A stretch of 64,000 bases of DNA from Lycium barbarum (lineage: Eukaryota > Streptophyta > Magnoliopsida > Solanales > Solanaceae): assembly GCF_019175385.1 (NCBI RefSeq), contig NC_083344.1:9514725-9578724 (forward strand), in the 5' to 3' direction. The position numbers and the translations under genes were made by a program. Shown in pieces: positions 32,688 through 45,417 of this stretch. How positions within the stretch are numbered: position 1 is the first letter of the stretch; each line of letters begins with the position of its first letter. A model generated the notes under the pieces. It was not told the DNA's origin. It saw nothing but the letters and a program-made list of their open reading frames with translations, and searched no databases.

Positions 32688-35090
32688 TGTCACGACTCAA
32701 CCCGCCATGACTGGCACCCACACTAACTCTTAGTGGGCGAACGAATAAGTCTAACCACCTACTCATTCAAATCCATTTTAACTAACCAATTCATAACAAG
32801 TTAAACACAAGATAAATCAAAATAGTCAAGCCATAAAATAATAACGTAAATGCGGAAGTCCTAAGTATTACAATTCAAAATCCGAAAGTCACCGTGCAAG
32901 GACTCTAATCCAAACATGTCTAAGGAGCTCGTACCATCTAAAACAAATAAACATCAATGCCCGGAAAGGAAACAAACATTAGACAAGGAAGATCTTCAAG
33001 CGGTCGGGCATGGATAAAAGCTTACCCTCAATCTGTCAACAAATGGCCTCAACGCTAAACGTGAGGTCGGGTAGCAGTCTCTGGATCACAATCTGCACTC
33101 AAAAGAATGCAGCAAAGTAGTATCAGTACAAACACTATGTACCGGTAGATATCATAGGCCGACTAAGATTAGTATCATGCATGAACTATAAAATCAATAA
33201 AATAGACAAACCAGTCAACAACACATAATCAAATAGCCGAACAACAAGTCAACCAATGATATTAACAATCAAGTCACCCAATGATATCAAAAATCAAGTC
33301 AACGAAAGCAAACAACGGAAATAAGTCTCCGTTAACATTCTCACTACTCAGTCACTGATCACTTGTGTACATACATGCTAATTGGTGTCATTGCCCAATA
33401 GTCATGACCTACAGGGGACCCATGGTGTCCATGTACCACTCGTTCCGGAACGAACCTCGAACCACGAGCTCACAACTAGGCCACATCCTCACCCTCGGTC
33501 AAATGTGCCTGTTCATACATATAGGTCACATCCCCACCCCCGATCAAATGTGCCTTTTCATATCTATACATATTTATTGTCTCATCGCCTTCAATAATCG
33601 ATTTATCAATTTGTACCTCAATTTCACTAAGAAGATCATATTAACTTCTCACCACAAATATCATCAACCTGTAGGTCACAACATATCGAATGGTTGCACT
33701 AAGTCCACATAATCACTCAATCAATAGCATATAGGAATTTAAACACACACATTATGCCTAAAGACTAGACATGTTTTCTTCTATCAATTTTACAACACAT
33801 ACAATCAACTAATCAAAGCCTAACTCAAGTAGACTGTAACCTACCTCAACTGTAGAGCTGGAACAATGCAAATTACTCCGCTATAGCCTTTCCCTTTCGT
33901 AATGCCTCGGAATGCTCAAAGTCTAGCAATTAAGATGCTAAATAATTCACAATCACTATAGTCAACAATATTAATACAATGAACACCCTTCCACCTTAAC
34001 CCTTTTCTAATGGGTGAATGATTACTAGGCGTAAATCATCCTAACATTGGCCTTAGTAGCCATAAACTATCAATTCATAAGGTTATTAAATCAAGTTATC
34101 TCTTACAAGCAGCTTCTATTGTCAAGCTACCATTTTTATGAAACCCTAAGTCTCAATTCACTTAATTCATGCCTCTAATTGTTCAATTCTTGATTAAAAG
34201 GTGATAACCCAAGCCTTTAGATAATAATCACACTACAACATTCATAACCCACCAAGTATTGAAAGTCTATTAAGTTCTAGGGTTACTATTCCTAATTCAC
34301 CATTGTAGACCCATTAAGAAGATAATACTCTTAAAGATGAAAGCGTAATGAAGGAAGGAATGGTTGAGACTTACCTCTCAAGAATATTCTTGCCTTAGCT
34401 TTAGAATTTCGCCCTAGGTGCTTCTTGGGAACTGTTTTGGAGTTTTATGAATAAAGAATTCGGAACTAAGTGTTTAAAAATTGGGATTCTGTCCTCATCG
34501 ATCGCTGCGGCGGTCAAACCGTCGTTGCAGCAGTCAAACCGTCACTGCAGCGGTCCCGCTATAGCGGGCAAGTGCCCGCTGTAGCAGACCTTATTAAAAC
34601 CTTCTGTCCGCTGTGGCGAGCCTGGTCCGTCTATTGCGCAAGCGCTACAGCGATCCAGTGCCCGCCATAGCGGACACCCCGTTTCCCAAGTGACCGCGGC
34701 GGCGAGAGGCTCGCCGCTACAGCGGCCCCGCCGCAGTGGTACTTCTTCCGCTGCAGCGGTACCACTGAGCCAGTAAGCTCGCTAATTTCAACAGTTTTTC
34801 ACTCTACCACCCAACACTTCATCCGAGGCCTCACAAACACAAACAAAACATGCACATTAATGTAAAAACATCATACAGACTCACCCGTGGCCTCGGAATC
34901 CCCAATGGAGGTCTAATTTCCTACGTCACCCCCAATGGACTCAACATAACCAAACAATAATCACAAATAAGCCAATTTTTCAGTTCTTAGACTTCTACAT
35001 TTGAGTTCTATTAGCTCGTTCTACCCTTGGAAGAGTTCTATTTGGTAGGCTGATCCTAGATTTTCTATAACGACCGGGAGGGTCGTTACA
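32688..35090. mobile_element. 2.4-kb LTR-like element, probable solo LTR
   Basis: It begins TGTCACGACTCAACCCGCC and ends GGGAGGGTCGTTACA, TG...CA ends with near-inverted GTCACGAC/GTCGTTAC. No coding content. A segment at about 33123-33170 (TACCGGTAGATATCATAGGC) matches the LTR fragment at about 55735, so the two belong to related families. The flanking five bases (ATATA and GTTTC) do not match, so a target-site duplication is not demonstrated. Confidence 0.65.
34495..34770. repeat. GC-rich cluster of CCGCTGCAGCGG-like palindromic words
   Basis: At least a dozen variants of YCGCTRYAGCGG and half-sites lie close together in both senses (e.g. CCGCTATAGCGG, GCTGCAGCGG, CCGCTACAGCGG-like). The patch stands out as GC-rich against AT-rich flanks. 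It lies within the LTR-like element and does not form a regular tandem repeat. Confidence 0.75.
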
Positions 35091-36772
35091 GTTTCTCTAT
35101 ATTAGAAATGAGGGTTTCAACGTGTGTGCATAAGTTATTAAATTGCTAACTGCGGGCATTATATGTATAACCTCTTCAATTGATCTGCCACTTCATTACT
35201 ATCTGTTTATCTGCCCTAAAATTTTGGATATCTTCAACTCCGCCCTTTCCTCTAACTTGATTTTCCTCTCAGTTGGGTCTTACAATACTTAATTTCCACT
35301 CAATTTTGATCCTCTATCTGTAGCCCAACACCAGTTCAATAGAACCCTGAAAAAACACCCAAAAAACATAACCCAAAACTGAAAATTATATGTCATAATC
35401 CATTGATAAATAAACATACCTGCTAAACACTACCACACGCCGAGGAGAGATGCAGAACTTGTAATTTATGCTTGCTTGTTGAGACATATACTAAAAACTG
35501 TTACTAAAAAGGATATAGCTTCGAAATAGAAGAACACATTTATTTTGGTAGTATTACTGATGCCCTGGACAATTCACATCTGCAGTATATTAAGTCAAAT
35601 ATCTAGTTTGGACCACACTCTATTCCGCTGAATTGCACCTTTAGTACTTTCTGTTTTTGGATAAAAAATTACAGCTTCGGTTCTATAACAGGACCAGCTA
35701 ATTAGAACTTACTGATCAATTCCAAAATCAATGACTTGCGTGAGACACTTTAAATTACCATGAAGCATAAAATTCAACCAAGATATCCCGTCTCATCTAG
35801 CACAATTTCGTCAAAGTTATCAGGAGATAGTACCAAAACGCAATTTCAATATTACTCCCAATAAATAGAAGAACGCAATGTCATAATTGCCTATTTGATA
35901 TCATCCAAGTAAATTTGCATATAATTCAGTTCGACATAAATTTACCATACCTGATACTTATTCCTTCTCATCATTGGCAAATAAAGTTGAGAATAGGAAT
36001 CAAAGCATCCTAATAGATAAATACAAGTTAGGTAGAATCCACGAACTCAGTAATATAACACTCTTTAACTTCAAGTTGAGGTCACTTAAATTTAGCACAA
36101 GTGAAAATGAGTACAAAGCGTAGCACACACTTCCCATCTATGATTATGCAATGTTCTACTATATCCAACTTCAAGTTGAGGTCATTTTATACTTAGCACA
36201 AGTGCAATTGAGAAGATCAAAAAAGTTATTTAAGGTCGACGGCAAAGACAGTAAAAATCATAATTCTTTTAAGAGTGTAAAGTATGTCTTCTTCAACTTA
36301 CATTGTAATAATAGGGGAAGAAATAAAAATACTTCCCAATATCACAACTCACAAGATATACATTTTTTTCTTCTGAATATCATTTGCGTACCTTACACTG
36401 AGTATAGATTGCGCAAGCTTCCCTTTTATCTAAAGTTAGCAGCAGTATAACACAGCGTTGAAGTATCAAAAAAAGACACACAACTGTTTTCCCGCAAAAT
36501 CTTGAAATAACATATAGAGATTACAGTAAAAAGTTACAATTCATAATCTAAAATTAGAACAAACAATTACAATAGAGAATTGCAAAGAGATTTCTACGTC
36601 TTCAAAAGAAATCCATTAAAATAATTCCCAATTAGTCAAAGGACCAACGAAGTTAGCTTTGACAATTTCATTGATATGAAATATGTCAATTCCCAATAAA
36701 GCTTCCAGTACTATGGGACTTATCAATTCCCGAAAATAATTCTAATATTGTGTTGACCGTCCACAAATAGTA
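35091..36772. other. AT-rich intergenic sequence
   Basis: No gene is seen. A short phrase, ACTTCAAGTTGAGGTCA followed by TTAGCACAAGTG, occurs twice (about 36068 and 36168), suggesting a local duplication. Confidence 0.4.
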
Positions 36773-37017
36773 CTCCCTTCGTTCCAATTTAAGTGTCTTA
36801 CTTTTCTTTTTGGTTTGTCCCAAAAAGAGTGTCTATTTTTATATTTAGTAAATTGACAATTCAAATATACTGACAAGTTTATAACCATAAGATTCAAAAG
36901 ACAATTAGTAAATTATACACATTTTTTATTTAGGACTATAAGATTCAAAAGTTTCTCTTTTTTTTAGTAAATTTCGTGTCTAATCAAACTAAAACACTTA
37001 AAGTGGGACAGAGGGAG
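36773..37017. mobile_element. Stowaway MITE, 245 bp
   Basis: The left end is CTCCCTTCGTTCC and the reversed right end is CTCCCTCTGTCCC, with TA on both sides (36771-36772 and 37018-37019). The GTTCCAATTTAAGTGTCTTA and ACTTAAAGTGGGAC subterminal blocks are those of Stowaway (Tc1/mariner-type) elements. Noncoding. Confidence 0.92.
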
Positions 37018-37504
37018 TATATCCTATCAGTTTTGAACATGTTCTATTTCAATTTCGGGAAGATCACGAATATTCATACTATATGGGTCGAGGGACAGAA
37101 CAATGGGTTGAACTTGTCAGTAAGATTGTTTTCTAAGTTACAGCTCAGTTGTTCTAAGTTACAGCTCAGTTGTTGTTGATTCTCAAAATGATAGTACATG
37201 AAGATACTAATAACACAGAAAATCATATTCCAAGACCTATAACATAGACACATAAGGGAAATCACATTATTACTCATATTAAGAATGCAGGGACATATGA
37301 TTTCCAACATAAAGAAGAGTGGAAAAACAATCAAAATATCAAAAGTGATGTACCTCCTCCGTAGGCCTGCATGGAAAGCTCAAACCATTGCTATTTTTCA
37401 ACTTCTGCAATTGCATTGGATGCCATTTTTCATGCGGGGATAAAAGGAAATTGTATCATAGCCATATAAATAAGAAATATTCACTTCTTATTTATCGAGT
37501 GAAA
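37018..37504. other. Intergenic sequence
   Basis: No gene is seen. A 22-bp phrase containing TAAGTTACAGCTCAGTTGTT is tandemly duplicated at about 37132-37175. Confidence 0.4.
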
Positions 37505-38450
37505 CTCTAGTATCATGTCAAGGATGGAAGGATTCTCCATAATAGCGTTCACCGGCAACTCAGTTGTAGTAACATCAAAGGAGCAATCCCTTCCAGCCAT
37601 TTCCTTCATAAATGTTGTCATTTCACTAATTTTGCTGCACTTGAGGAATCCTCGCACAATGACATTGTAGCCGTTCCATTTATCTTAGCATATCATTAGC
37701 TTCATCTAACAACCCTTCTAGACAGAATCCATTTATCATTGAATTGTATGTTCTTGAATTCGGAAGCAATCCACTTAGAGAAAGCTTCTCAAAAATAACA
37801 CGAGCTTTGTGGAGTTTATCATTTTTGCACAATCCATTAGTGACAAAATTGTAAAATTCTATATCAGTATTTTTTTCTTTTGCTTTAAAGCTTCTTCAAC
37901 GAGTTCATACTTAAAATAACCATTTAGTAGAGTCTTATGAGTGTAAAATGAGGTAAGGGACCCGTTGATAGCATCTCATCAAAGAACCTTTTAGCAGAGT
38001 CAATTCTTCCAACTTTGAGAAATTTCACGAAACAATTCCATGGCCTCGGCCAATTTCTTTTTCTTACAGTATCCATTTATTAGTACGTTATAGCTAATAA
38101 TGTCAAGTTCACTGTTCTTATCTACCACGAAATCAAAAACTTTCCTCGCTCTATCCAGTTGACCACGCAAACAATATCCATCAATTATCGCATTGTAGTT
38201 GATTATATCAGACTCTACACCTTTTCCGATTATGTTGGAGATGTGCATATTTGGATAAATATTAAGATTTACCATCTCAGAGAACAAAGTCTTTAACTTT
38301 TTCCCACTGACTAAACTTACACACACCATCAATCAATGAACTATATGTCAGTATATGTATCTACAGGAATGCCTTTCCGCTTCTTCTATGTTTCTATCTT
38401 TGCGAAGGGCATCCATAACAATGTCGTAGTTATATATGTTGGGGTAACAC
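37505..38450 (-). pseudogene. Truncated Rf-type pentatricopeptide-repeat (PPR) pseudogene
   Basis: PPR proteins bind organelle RNA; the Rf-like P-class includes restorers of fertility acting in mitochondria. Minus-strand reading, with frame changes, gives repeats: YDIVMDALRKDRNIEEAE (about 38420), DIINYNAIIDGYCLRGQLDR and DIISYNVLINGYCKKKKLAE (within 38000-38332). After a gap and frame change come GRIDSAKRFFDEML, YTHKTLLNGYF-like, YNFVTNGLCKNDKLHKARV-like and YNSMINGFCLEGLLDEAND. The end resembles the usual C-terminal tail. About five 35-residue repeats survive. The 5' half and transit peptide are absent. An apparent deletion of part of one repeat lies near 38000. Confidence 0.85.
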
Positions 38451-39884
38451 CGAAAATCCAAAATTAGTACGATGCAGGCGATAACTGTTAATGAAACTAT
38501 TCAAGATGACTCCATCAATTAATTAAGACTATGCTAAATATGATCATTAATTGGGATGCCCAATTTCCCCTCCAAAAAGAGAAACGACAGCTGAGTAATG
38601 ATTCATATTTAGCATAGTCTTAAATAATTTTGAGTCTGCTTTCTGATCATTTGATAGAACAGATTGACAGCATCATCTAAGTACTTGATGTTCTCAAAAT
38701 TGCTATTTAACCCATGTTTAACCTTTACTGGAATGGATTTATTACTATGGAATAAAGAATTTTAATTCCGGAACCATTGCGCTGAGATTTCTTCTATCTC
38801 GTTGTGCCCTAATTTTGCACTACAAAAGTTTTGTTTGTTACGTCAGAGAGGAACTTGTGAGTATGTGTGAAATATTTAGGGAAATTAACTTAATAGCCGT
38901 CCTCCTAACTAAAAAGTTGCCAGCAGACACATAATATATTTATAATGAGAAATTTTATTTTATGAGTCACATAATCAACACTACTTATGTGAGACTACTT
39001 TAGTACTTGACAAGTGAACACTTGCCATTTTTGAGCATAAAAATAGAAAGGCAATGTTAAAATCCACATTAAATTACCTAGCTAGAAAAAAATTGAAAAT
39101 ATCTTCAAAATCTGCTAATCGAGAATGATACTAACAAAATTGGCGTTAGGGAAATTTTTAGTTGCAATGTTCTAAAACCTTTAGTAATATAATTTTTGTT
39201 ATTGAAGATTTAAAATAATTTTTTTCTATAGATATTATTATTGTCAAATATTCAATTATAAATATTAAAAATCATTGCATAGTTATTTCTATGTATATGT
39301 TTATACACAAGTGCACCTGATTCATGATCATGTGTTCTTAATTATAACTCTTTCAAAAAAAAAAAAAAAAGACTAATAGCATATAAGACCAGGTTTTGGA
39401 ATTTTAACCCTAATTTATTTGCAAAAGTTCATTCCTTCATTAGTATAAGAGAACTTGATTATTTCATATTATAAAATAAGAAAAAATAATATAAGATGAT
39501 CAATATATATTGTTATCATTCTCTAATCGTTGATTTTGAAGATATTTTAAGTTTTCTCTTTCTTTTTTCAAGCTAAGCATTTTAATTAAGGGAAAAATTA
39601 ACATTGCCTTTCTTGTTTATGCTTAAAACAAGCAAGTATCCACTTGTCAAGTAGTAAGTATTCTCACATAAATAATGTTGGTTATGTGATTCACAAAATA
39701 AAATTTCTCGACGATTAGTGTCAACCATTTGTCTTTCATTAAAGCCCTTCCGTACGCATAACCTCCTCTTCTCCAATCACCCCCCCCCCCCCCCCCCCCA
39801 ACCCCAACCTTTAACAAAAGATTCTTTATGAAAAATTATTATAAAAGGATATAAACATTTTTATGAATAGAAAACAACATGCCT
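38451..39884. other. AT-rich intergenic sequence with a poly-C run
   Basis: No gene is seen. A near-pure C run of about 20 bases lies at 39780-39799. Confidence 0.4.
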
Positions 39885-39887
39885 GTT

Positions 39888-40736
39888 AGGGGTGCTTATC
39901 GGGCAGATTGGACGGATAATTACGCTTGACGGTTCGACTTATCGGTTATCGGCTTTTAAATGTGTTAATCCATTAGCCTACCGATAAGATATCGCGTTAA
40001 CAAGTATCGGGCGGTTATCGGACGGTGTATCGGGATAGATCTAAGAGACCATGAAAATTAAATGCAGTGACCATGAAAATGTCTTAGTTAGAAATTAATT
40101 TCACACACCATATACAAATCATACCCTCATATTCAAGATCTTAGAAGAGCATCACATTTAGTCTTATCATTTATGCAAATTGAGTATCAGCTAAGAGATA
40201 ACAATCTATGATTTACCAATGCACAACTGCTAGTGCTAACTGTCGACTTCTTTTGCACAACTTCAAAATAGGGATATAAGTTGTTTGAGCAACAGAGAAA
40301 AGAAAAGCATTTTCACTATGAATTTTTAACCAAAATATGCTTCACAGTAAACTGGATGATGGAGGTAGAAATTGGGAATTGAAAATGGCAACAAATTCAA
40401 TGGAGATTCAATTGCAGTCGATTTCTCTTCTCAGCCTACGTATTAGACTTAAAATGTTTTTTTTTTCCCTTTTTAGAATTTGAGCTATTCATGAATACAA
40501 AATTTCCAGCTATTTATATACATAGGGACAAATATGTAAATATGATAATTCTTAAGGGGTTAACAGTTTACTCGATAAGAAAATTGAGTAATCTGTCTCC
40601 GCACTGATAAACCGTTAACAGTAATATTTTAATCCATTCATGACCAACTGCTAATCCGATAATCCAATACCAATAAACCAATAAGCCAATTTTGCGGTTG
40701 AATTATCGGCTACGGTTCGACTTTGAATAGCCCTAA
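39888..40736. mobile_element. Possible hAT-like non-autonomous element with TATCGG subterminal repeats
   Basis: The left end reads TTAGGGGTGCTTATCGGGC and the reversed right end reads TTAGGGCTATTCAAAGTCG. Both subterminal regions carry TTATCGG, CGGTTATCGG and ACGGTTCGACTT words in opposite orientation. This resembles the layout of the element at 23658-24872. The 8-bp flanks do not match convincingly, so the boundaries and hAT assignment are tentative. Confidence 0.45.
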
Positions 40737-40862
40737 TATTGCATGTATGCTAACTAGACCAAGGATCTAATTTTACTCCCTCTTTACAGAGTTTAGTTTT
40801 GTGTAACTTCTTTAGTTTACCAATAAGTTTTCACAAATTCATGTTTAGCAGGTACACATAAT

Positions 40863-43800
40863 TTTGGATCAAAAACAATTCTTGAATGAGGCCAGGGATG
40901 AATCGAAAAAGAAATCTTTATTGGTTCTACCTCCTATTTTTTATGAAGAGAATGAATCTTTTTCTCGAAGGATCAGTTAAAAATGGGTCCGGGTCTCCTA
41001 CGGGAATGATTTTGAAGATCCAAAACCAAAAATAGTGGTATTTGCTAGCAACAACATAATGGAGGCAGTCACTCAATATAGATTGATCCGAAATCTGATT
41101 CAAATCCAATATAGTACCTATGGGTACATAAGAAATGTATTGAATCAATTCTTTTTAATGAATAGATCTGATCGCAACTTCGAATATGGAATTCGAAGGG
41201 ATCAAATAGGAAAGGATACTCTAAATCATAGAACTATAATGAAATATACGAACCAATATTTATCGAATTTGAAAAAGAGTCAGAAGAAATGGTTTGAGCC
41301 TCTTATTTTGATTTCTCAAACTGAGAGATCCATGAATCGGGATCCTGATGCATATAGATACAAATGGTCCAATGGGAGCAAGAATTTCCAGTACCATTTG
41401 GAACAGTCTGTTTCGGAGCAAAAGATCCATTTTCAAGTAGTATTCGATCGATTATATATTATTCAATCTTTGATTGATTGTTCTGAGTTTATTGACAAAA
41501 AAGATTTGTCTAAGTCACTTCGTCTCTTTTTGTCTAAGCCACTTCGTTTCTTTTTGTCCAAGTCATTTTTTTTTTGTCTAACTCACTTCTTTTTTTCTAT
41601 GTGAGTTTCAGAAATATCCCCATTCATAGGTCCGAGGTTTATATCGATGAATTGAAAGGTTCGAATGATCAACTCTGCAATATGTTGTCAGAATCAATAG
41701 GTCTTCAAAATGTTCATTTGAAAAAATTGAAACCCTTCTTATTGGACGATCATGATACTTCCCAAAAATTGAAATTCTTGATTAATGGAGGAACAATATC
41801 ACCATTTTTTTTCAATAAGATACCAAAGTGGATGATTGACTCATTCCATACTGGAAATAATTGCAGAAAATCCTTTGATAACCCGAATTCCTATTTCTCA
41901 ATGATATTCCAATCAAGACAATTGGTTGAATCCCGCGAAACCATTTCATAGAAGTTTATTGATATCTTCTTTTTATAAAGCAAATCGACTTCGATTCTTG
42001 AATAATCCACATCACTTCTGCTTCTATTGTAACACAAGATTCCCCTTTTATATGGAAAAAGGCCCGTATCAATAATTATGATTTTACGTATGGACAATTC
42101 TTCAATATCTTGTTCATTTGCAACAAAATATTTTATTTGTGCTAATGCTTTTTGGGGGAGAAATACTATTTCTCCAATCGAGTCACAGGTTTCTAACATA
42201 TTCATACCTAACTATTTTCCACAAAGTGGTGACCAAACGTATAACTTGTTAAAATCTTTCGATTTCCAAGTCAATATGATCCATTCATTTGTAGAGCTAT
42301 TTACTCGATCGCAACATTTCTGGAACACCTCTAACAGAGGGGCAAATGGTGAATTTTGAAAAGAACTTATTATCAACCTCTTTCAGATATGAATCTATTT
42401 GATTCAGAAGGGAAGAACTTGCATCAGTATCTAAATTTCAATTCAAACATGGATTTGATTCACACTCCATGTTCTGAGAAAGATTTATCATCCAAAAAGA
42501 GGAAAAAACCGAGTCTTTGTCTAAAGAAATGCATTGAGAAAAGGCAGATGTATAGAACCTTTTAATGAGATAGTCCTTTTTCAACTCTCTCAAAATAGAA
42601 TCTATTTCAAACATATATGCCATGGTTCATTACTTCGACAGGGTATAAATATATAAATTTGATATTTTTAGATACTTTTTTAGACCTATTTCCAATACTA
42701 AGTAGCAGTAAAAAAGTTGTATCCATTTTTCCTAATATTATACATGTATCAAGTATATCATGGCGAATTCTTCAGAAAAAATTGTGTCTTGTGTCTTCCA
42801 CAATGGAATCTGATAAGTGAGATCTCGAGTAAGTGTTTACATTATCTTCTTCTGTCCGAAGAAATGATTCATCGAAATAATGAGTCACCATTGATATCAA
42901 TACATCTGAGATCGCCAAATGCTCGGGAGTTCCTCTATTCAATCATTTTCCTTCTTGTTGATGGATATCTCATTTGTACAATCTTTTCTTTGTTTCTCGA
43001 GCCTCTAGTGAGTTATAGACAGAGTTCGAAAAGGTCAAATCTTTGATGATTCCATCATCTATGATTGAGTTGCGAAAACTTCTGGATAGGTATCCTACAT
43101 CTGAACCGAATTCTTTCTGGTTAAAAAATCTCTTTCTAGTTGCTTTGGAACAATTAAGAGATTCTCTAGAAGAAATACGGGGTTCTGCTTCTGGCAGCAA
43201 AATGCTTGGTCCCGCTTATGGGGTCAAATCAATACGTTCTAAGAAGAAAGATTGGAATATCAATCTCATCAAGATCGTCGATCTCATACCAAATCCCATC
43301 AATCGAATCATTTTTTCAAGAAATACGAGACATCTAAGTCATACAAGTAAAGAGATCTATTCATTGATAAGAAAAATAAAAGACGTGAACGGGAATTGTA
43401 TTGATGATAAAATAGAATCCTGGGTTGCGAACAGTGATTCGATTGCTGATGAAGAAAGAGAATTCTTGGTTCAGTTCTTCACCTTAAGGACATAAAATAG
43501 GATTGATCAAATTCTGTTGAGTCTAACTCATAGTGATCATTTATCAAAGAATGGCTCTGGTTATCAAATGATTGAACAACCGGGAGTGATTTACTTATGA
43601 TACTTAGTTGACATTCATAAAAAGCATCTAATGAATTATGAGTTCAATCCATCCTATTTAGCAGAAAGACGGATATTCCTTGCTCATTATCAGACAATCA
43701 CTTATTCACAAACTTCGTGTGGGGAAAATCGTTTTCATTTCCTATCTCATGGAAAACCCTTTTCTCTCAGCTTAGCTGTATCCCCCTCTAGGGGTATTTT

Positions 43801-45417
43801 AGTGATAGGCTCTTTAGGAACTGGACGATCCTATTTGGTCAAATACCTAGCGACAAACTCCTACGTTCCTTTTATTACGGTATTTCTGAACATGTTCCTG
43901 GATAACGAGCCTAAAGGTTTTCTTCTTGATGAGATCAATATTGATGATAGTGAAGATATTGATGATAGTGACAATCTTGATGCTAGTGACGATATCGATC
44001 GTGACCTTGATACGGAGCTGGAACTGCTAACTAGGATGAATGGGCTAACTATCGATATGATACCAGAAATAGATTGATTTTATGTCACCTTTCAATTCGA
44101 ATTAGCAAAAGCAATGTCTTCTTGCATAATATGGATTCCAAACATTCACGATCTAGATGTGAATGAGTTGAATGACTTATCCTTCGGTCTACTAGTGAAC
44201 CATCTCTCCAGGGATGGTGAAAGATGTTTTACTAGAAATATTCTGGTCATTTCTTCGACTCATATTCCCCAAAAAGTGGATCCCGCTCTAATAGCTCCGA
44301 ATAAATTAAATAGGTGCATTAAGATACGAAGGCTTCTTATTCCACAACAACGAAACACTTTTTCACTCGTTCATATACTAGGGGATTTCACTTGGAAAAT
44401 AAAATGCTCCATACTAACGGATTCAAGTCCATAACCATGGGTTCCAATGCACGAGATCTTGTAGCACTTACCAATGAGGTCCTATCGAGTAGTATTACAT
44501 AGAAGGAATCAATTGTAGATACTAATACAATTAGTTCCGCTCTTCATAGACAAACTTGGGTTTTGTGATCCCAGGTAAGGTCGGTTCAGAAACATGGGAT
44601 CCTTTTCTATCAGATAGGAAGGGTTGTAGCACAAAATGTACTTCTAAGTAATTGCCTCATAGATCCTATATCTATCTATATGAAGAAGAAATCATGTAAT
44701 GAAAGGGATTCTTATTTTTACAAATGGTACTTCAAGCTTGGAACGAGTATAAAGAGATTAACATAATTCTTTATCTTTTGAGTTGTTATGCTAGATCGGT
44801 CGCTCAAGATCTTTGGCCTTTATCCGAATCGATAAAAAAATGGGATCACTTCTTATGGACTCATTGAGAATGATTCTGATCTAGTTCATGGCCTATTAGA
44901 AGTATAAGGCGCTCGGGTGGGATCTTCACGGACAGAAAAAGATTGCAGTCAGTTTGATAATGATCGAGTGACATTGCTTCTTCAGCCCGAACCAAGGAAT
45001 CCCTTAGATATGATGCAAAAGGGCTCTTGTTCTATCCTTGATCAGAGATTTCTCTATAAAACATATGAATCGGAGTTTGAAAAAGGGGAGGGAGAAAGAG
45101 CCCACCCGCAGGAGGATTTATTCAATCACATAGTTTGAGCTCTTAGAATATGGAGCCCTTAGGGCTTTCTATTTAATTGTATCGAAAGGCCTAATGAATT
45201 GGGATTTCCCTATTGGTCCAGGTTATTTCGCGGCAAGCGGATCATTTATGATGTATAAGATGCCTTAAAGAGAAATATTCGGGGTTCTTGCAGAGTGGAA
45301 CCATGTAGTACCAGACACGAGATAGATCTTCCAAAGAACAAGGCCTTTTTCGAATAAGCCAATTCATTTGGGACCCTGCAGATCCACTATTTTTCCAATT
45401 CAAAGAACATCCCCCTG
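40863..45417 (+). pseudogene. ycf2: Nuclear plastid DNA insertion: internal part of chloroplast ycf2, degraded
   Basis: Successive plus-strand segments match the chloroplast Ycf2 protein in order: [20 protein letters not shown] (about 40910), [20 protein letters not shown] (41044), [20 protein letters not shown] (about 41300), [20 protein letters not shown] (about 41730), [20 protein letters not shown] (about 42420), and [20 protein letters not shown] (about 43070). Then come the AAA-like [20 protein letters not shown] (about 43800), [20 protein letters not shown] (44120) and [16 protein letters not shown] (about 44930). This is roughly the middle 60% of the plastid gene. Many frame changes and stops separate the segments, so it is an old transfer to the nucleus. 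The plastid match ends at a CCCTG where an LTR element is inserted. Confidence 0.95.
45413..45417. repeat. Target-site duplication CCCTG, left copy
   Basis: CCCTG precedes TGTAACA at 45418 and recurs at 55302-55306 after the right LTR. Confidence 0.9.

Noticed and set aside
32688..35090. Full target-site duplication for the 2.4-kb LTR-like element
   Set aside because: The flanks ATATA and GTTTC do not match, so only the terminal sequences support the boundaries.
40863..45417. Chloroplast contamination of the assembly
   Set aside because: The ycf2 sequence carries many frameshifts and stops and is joined to nuclear transposons on the right.
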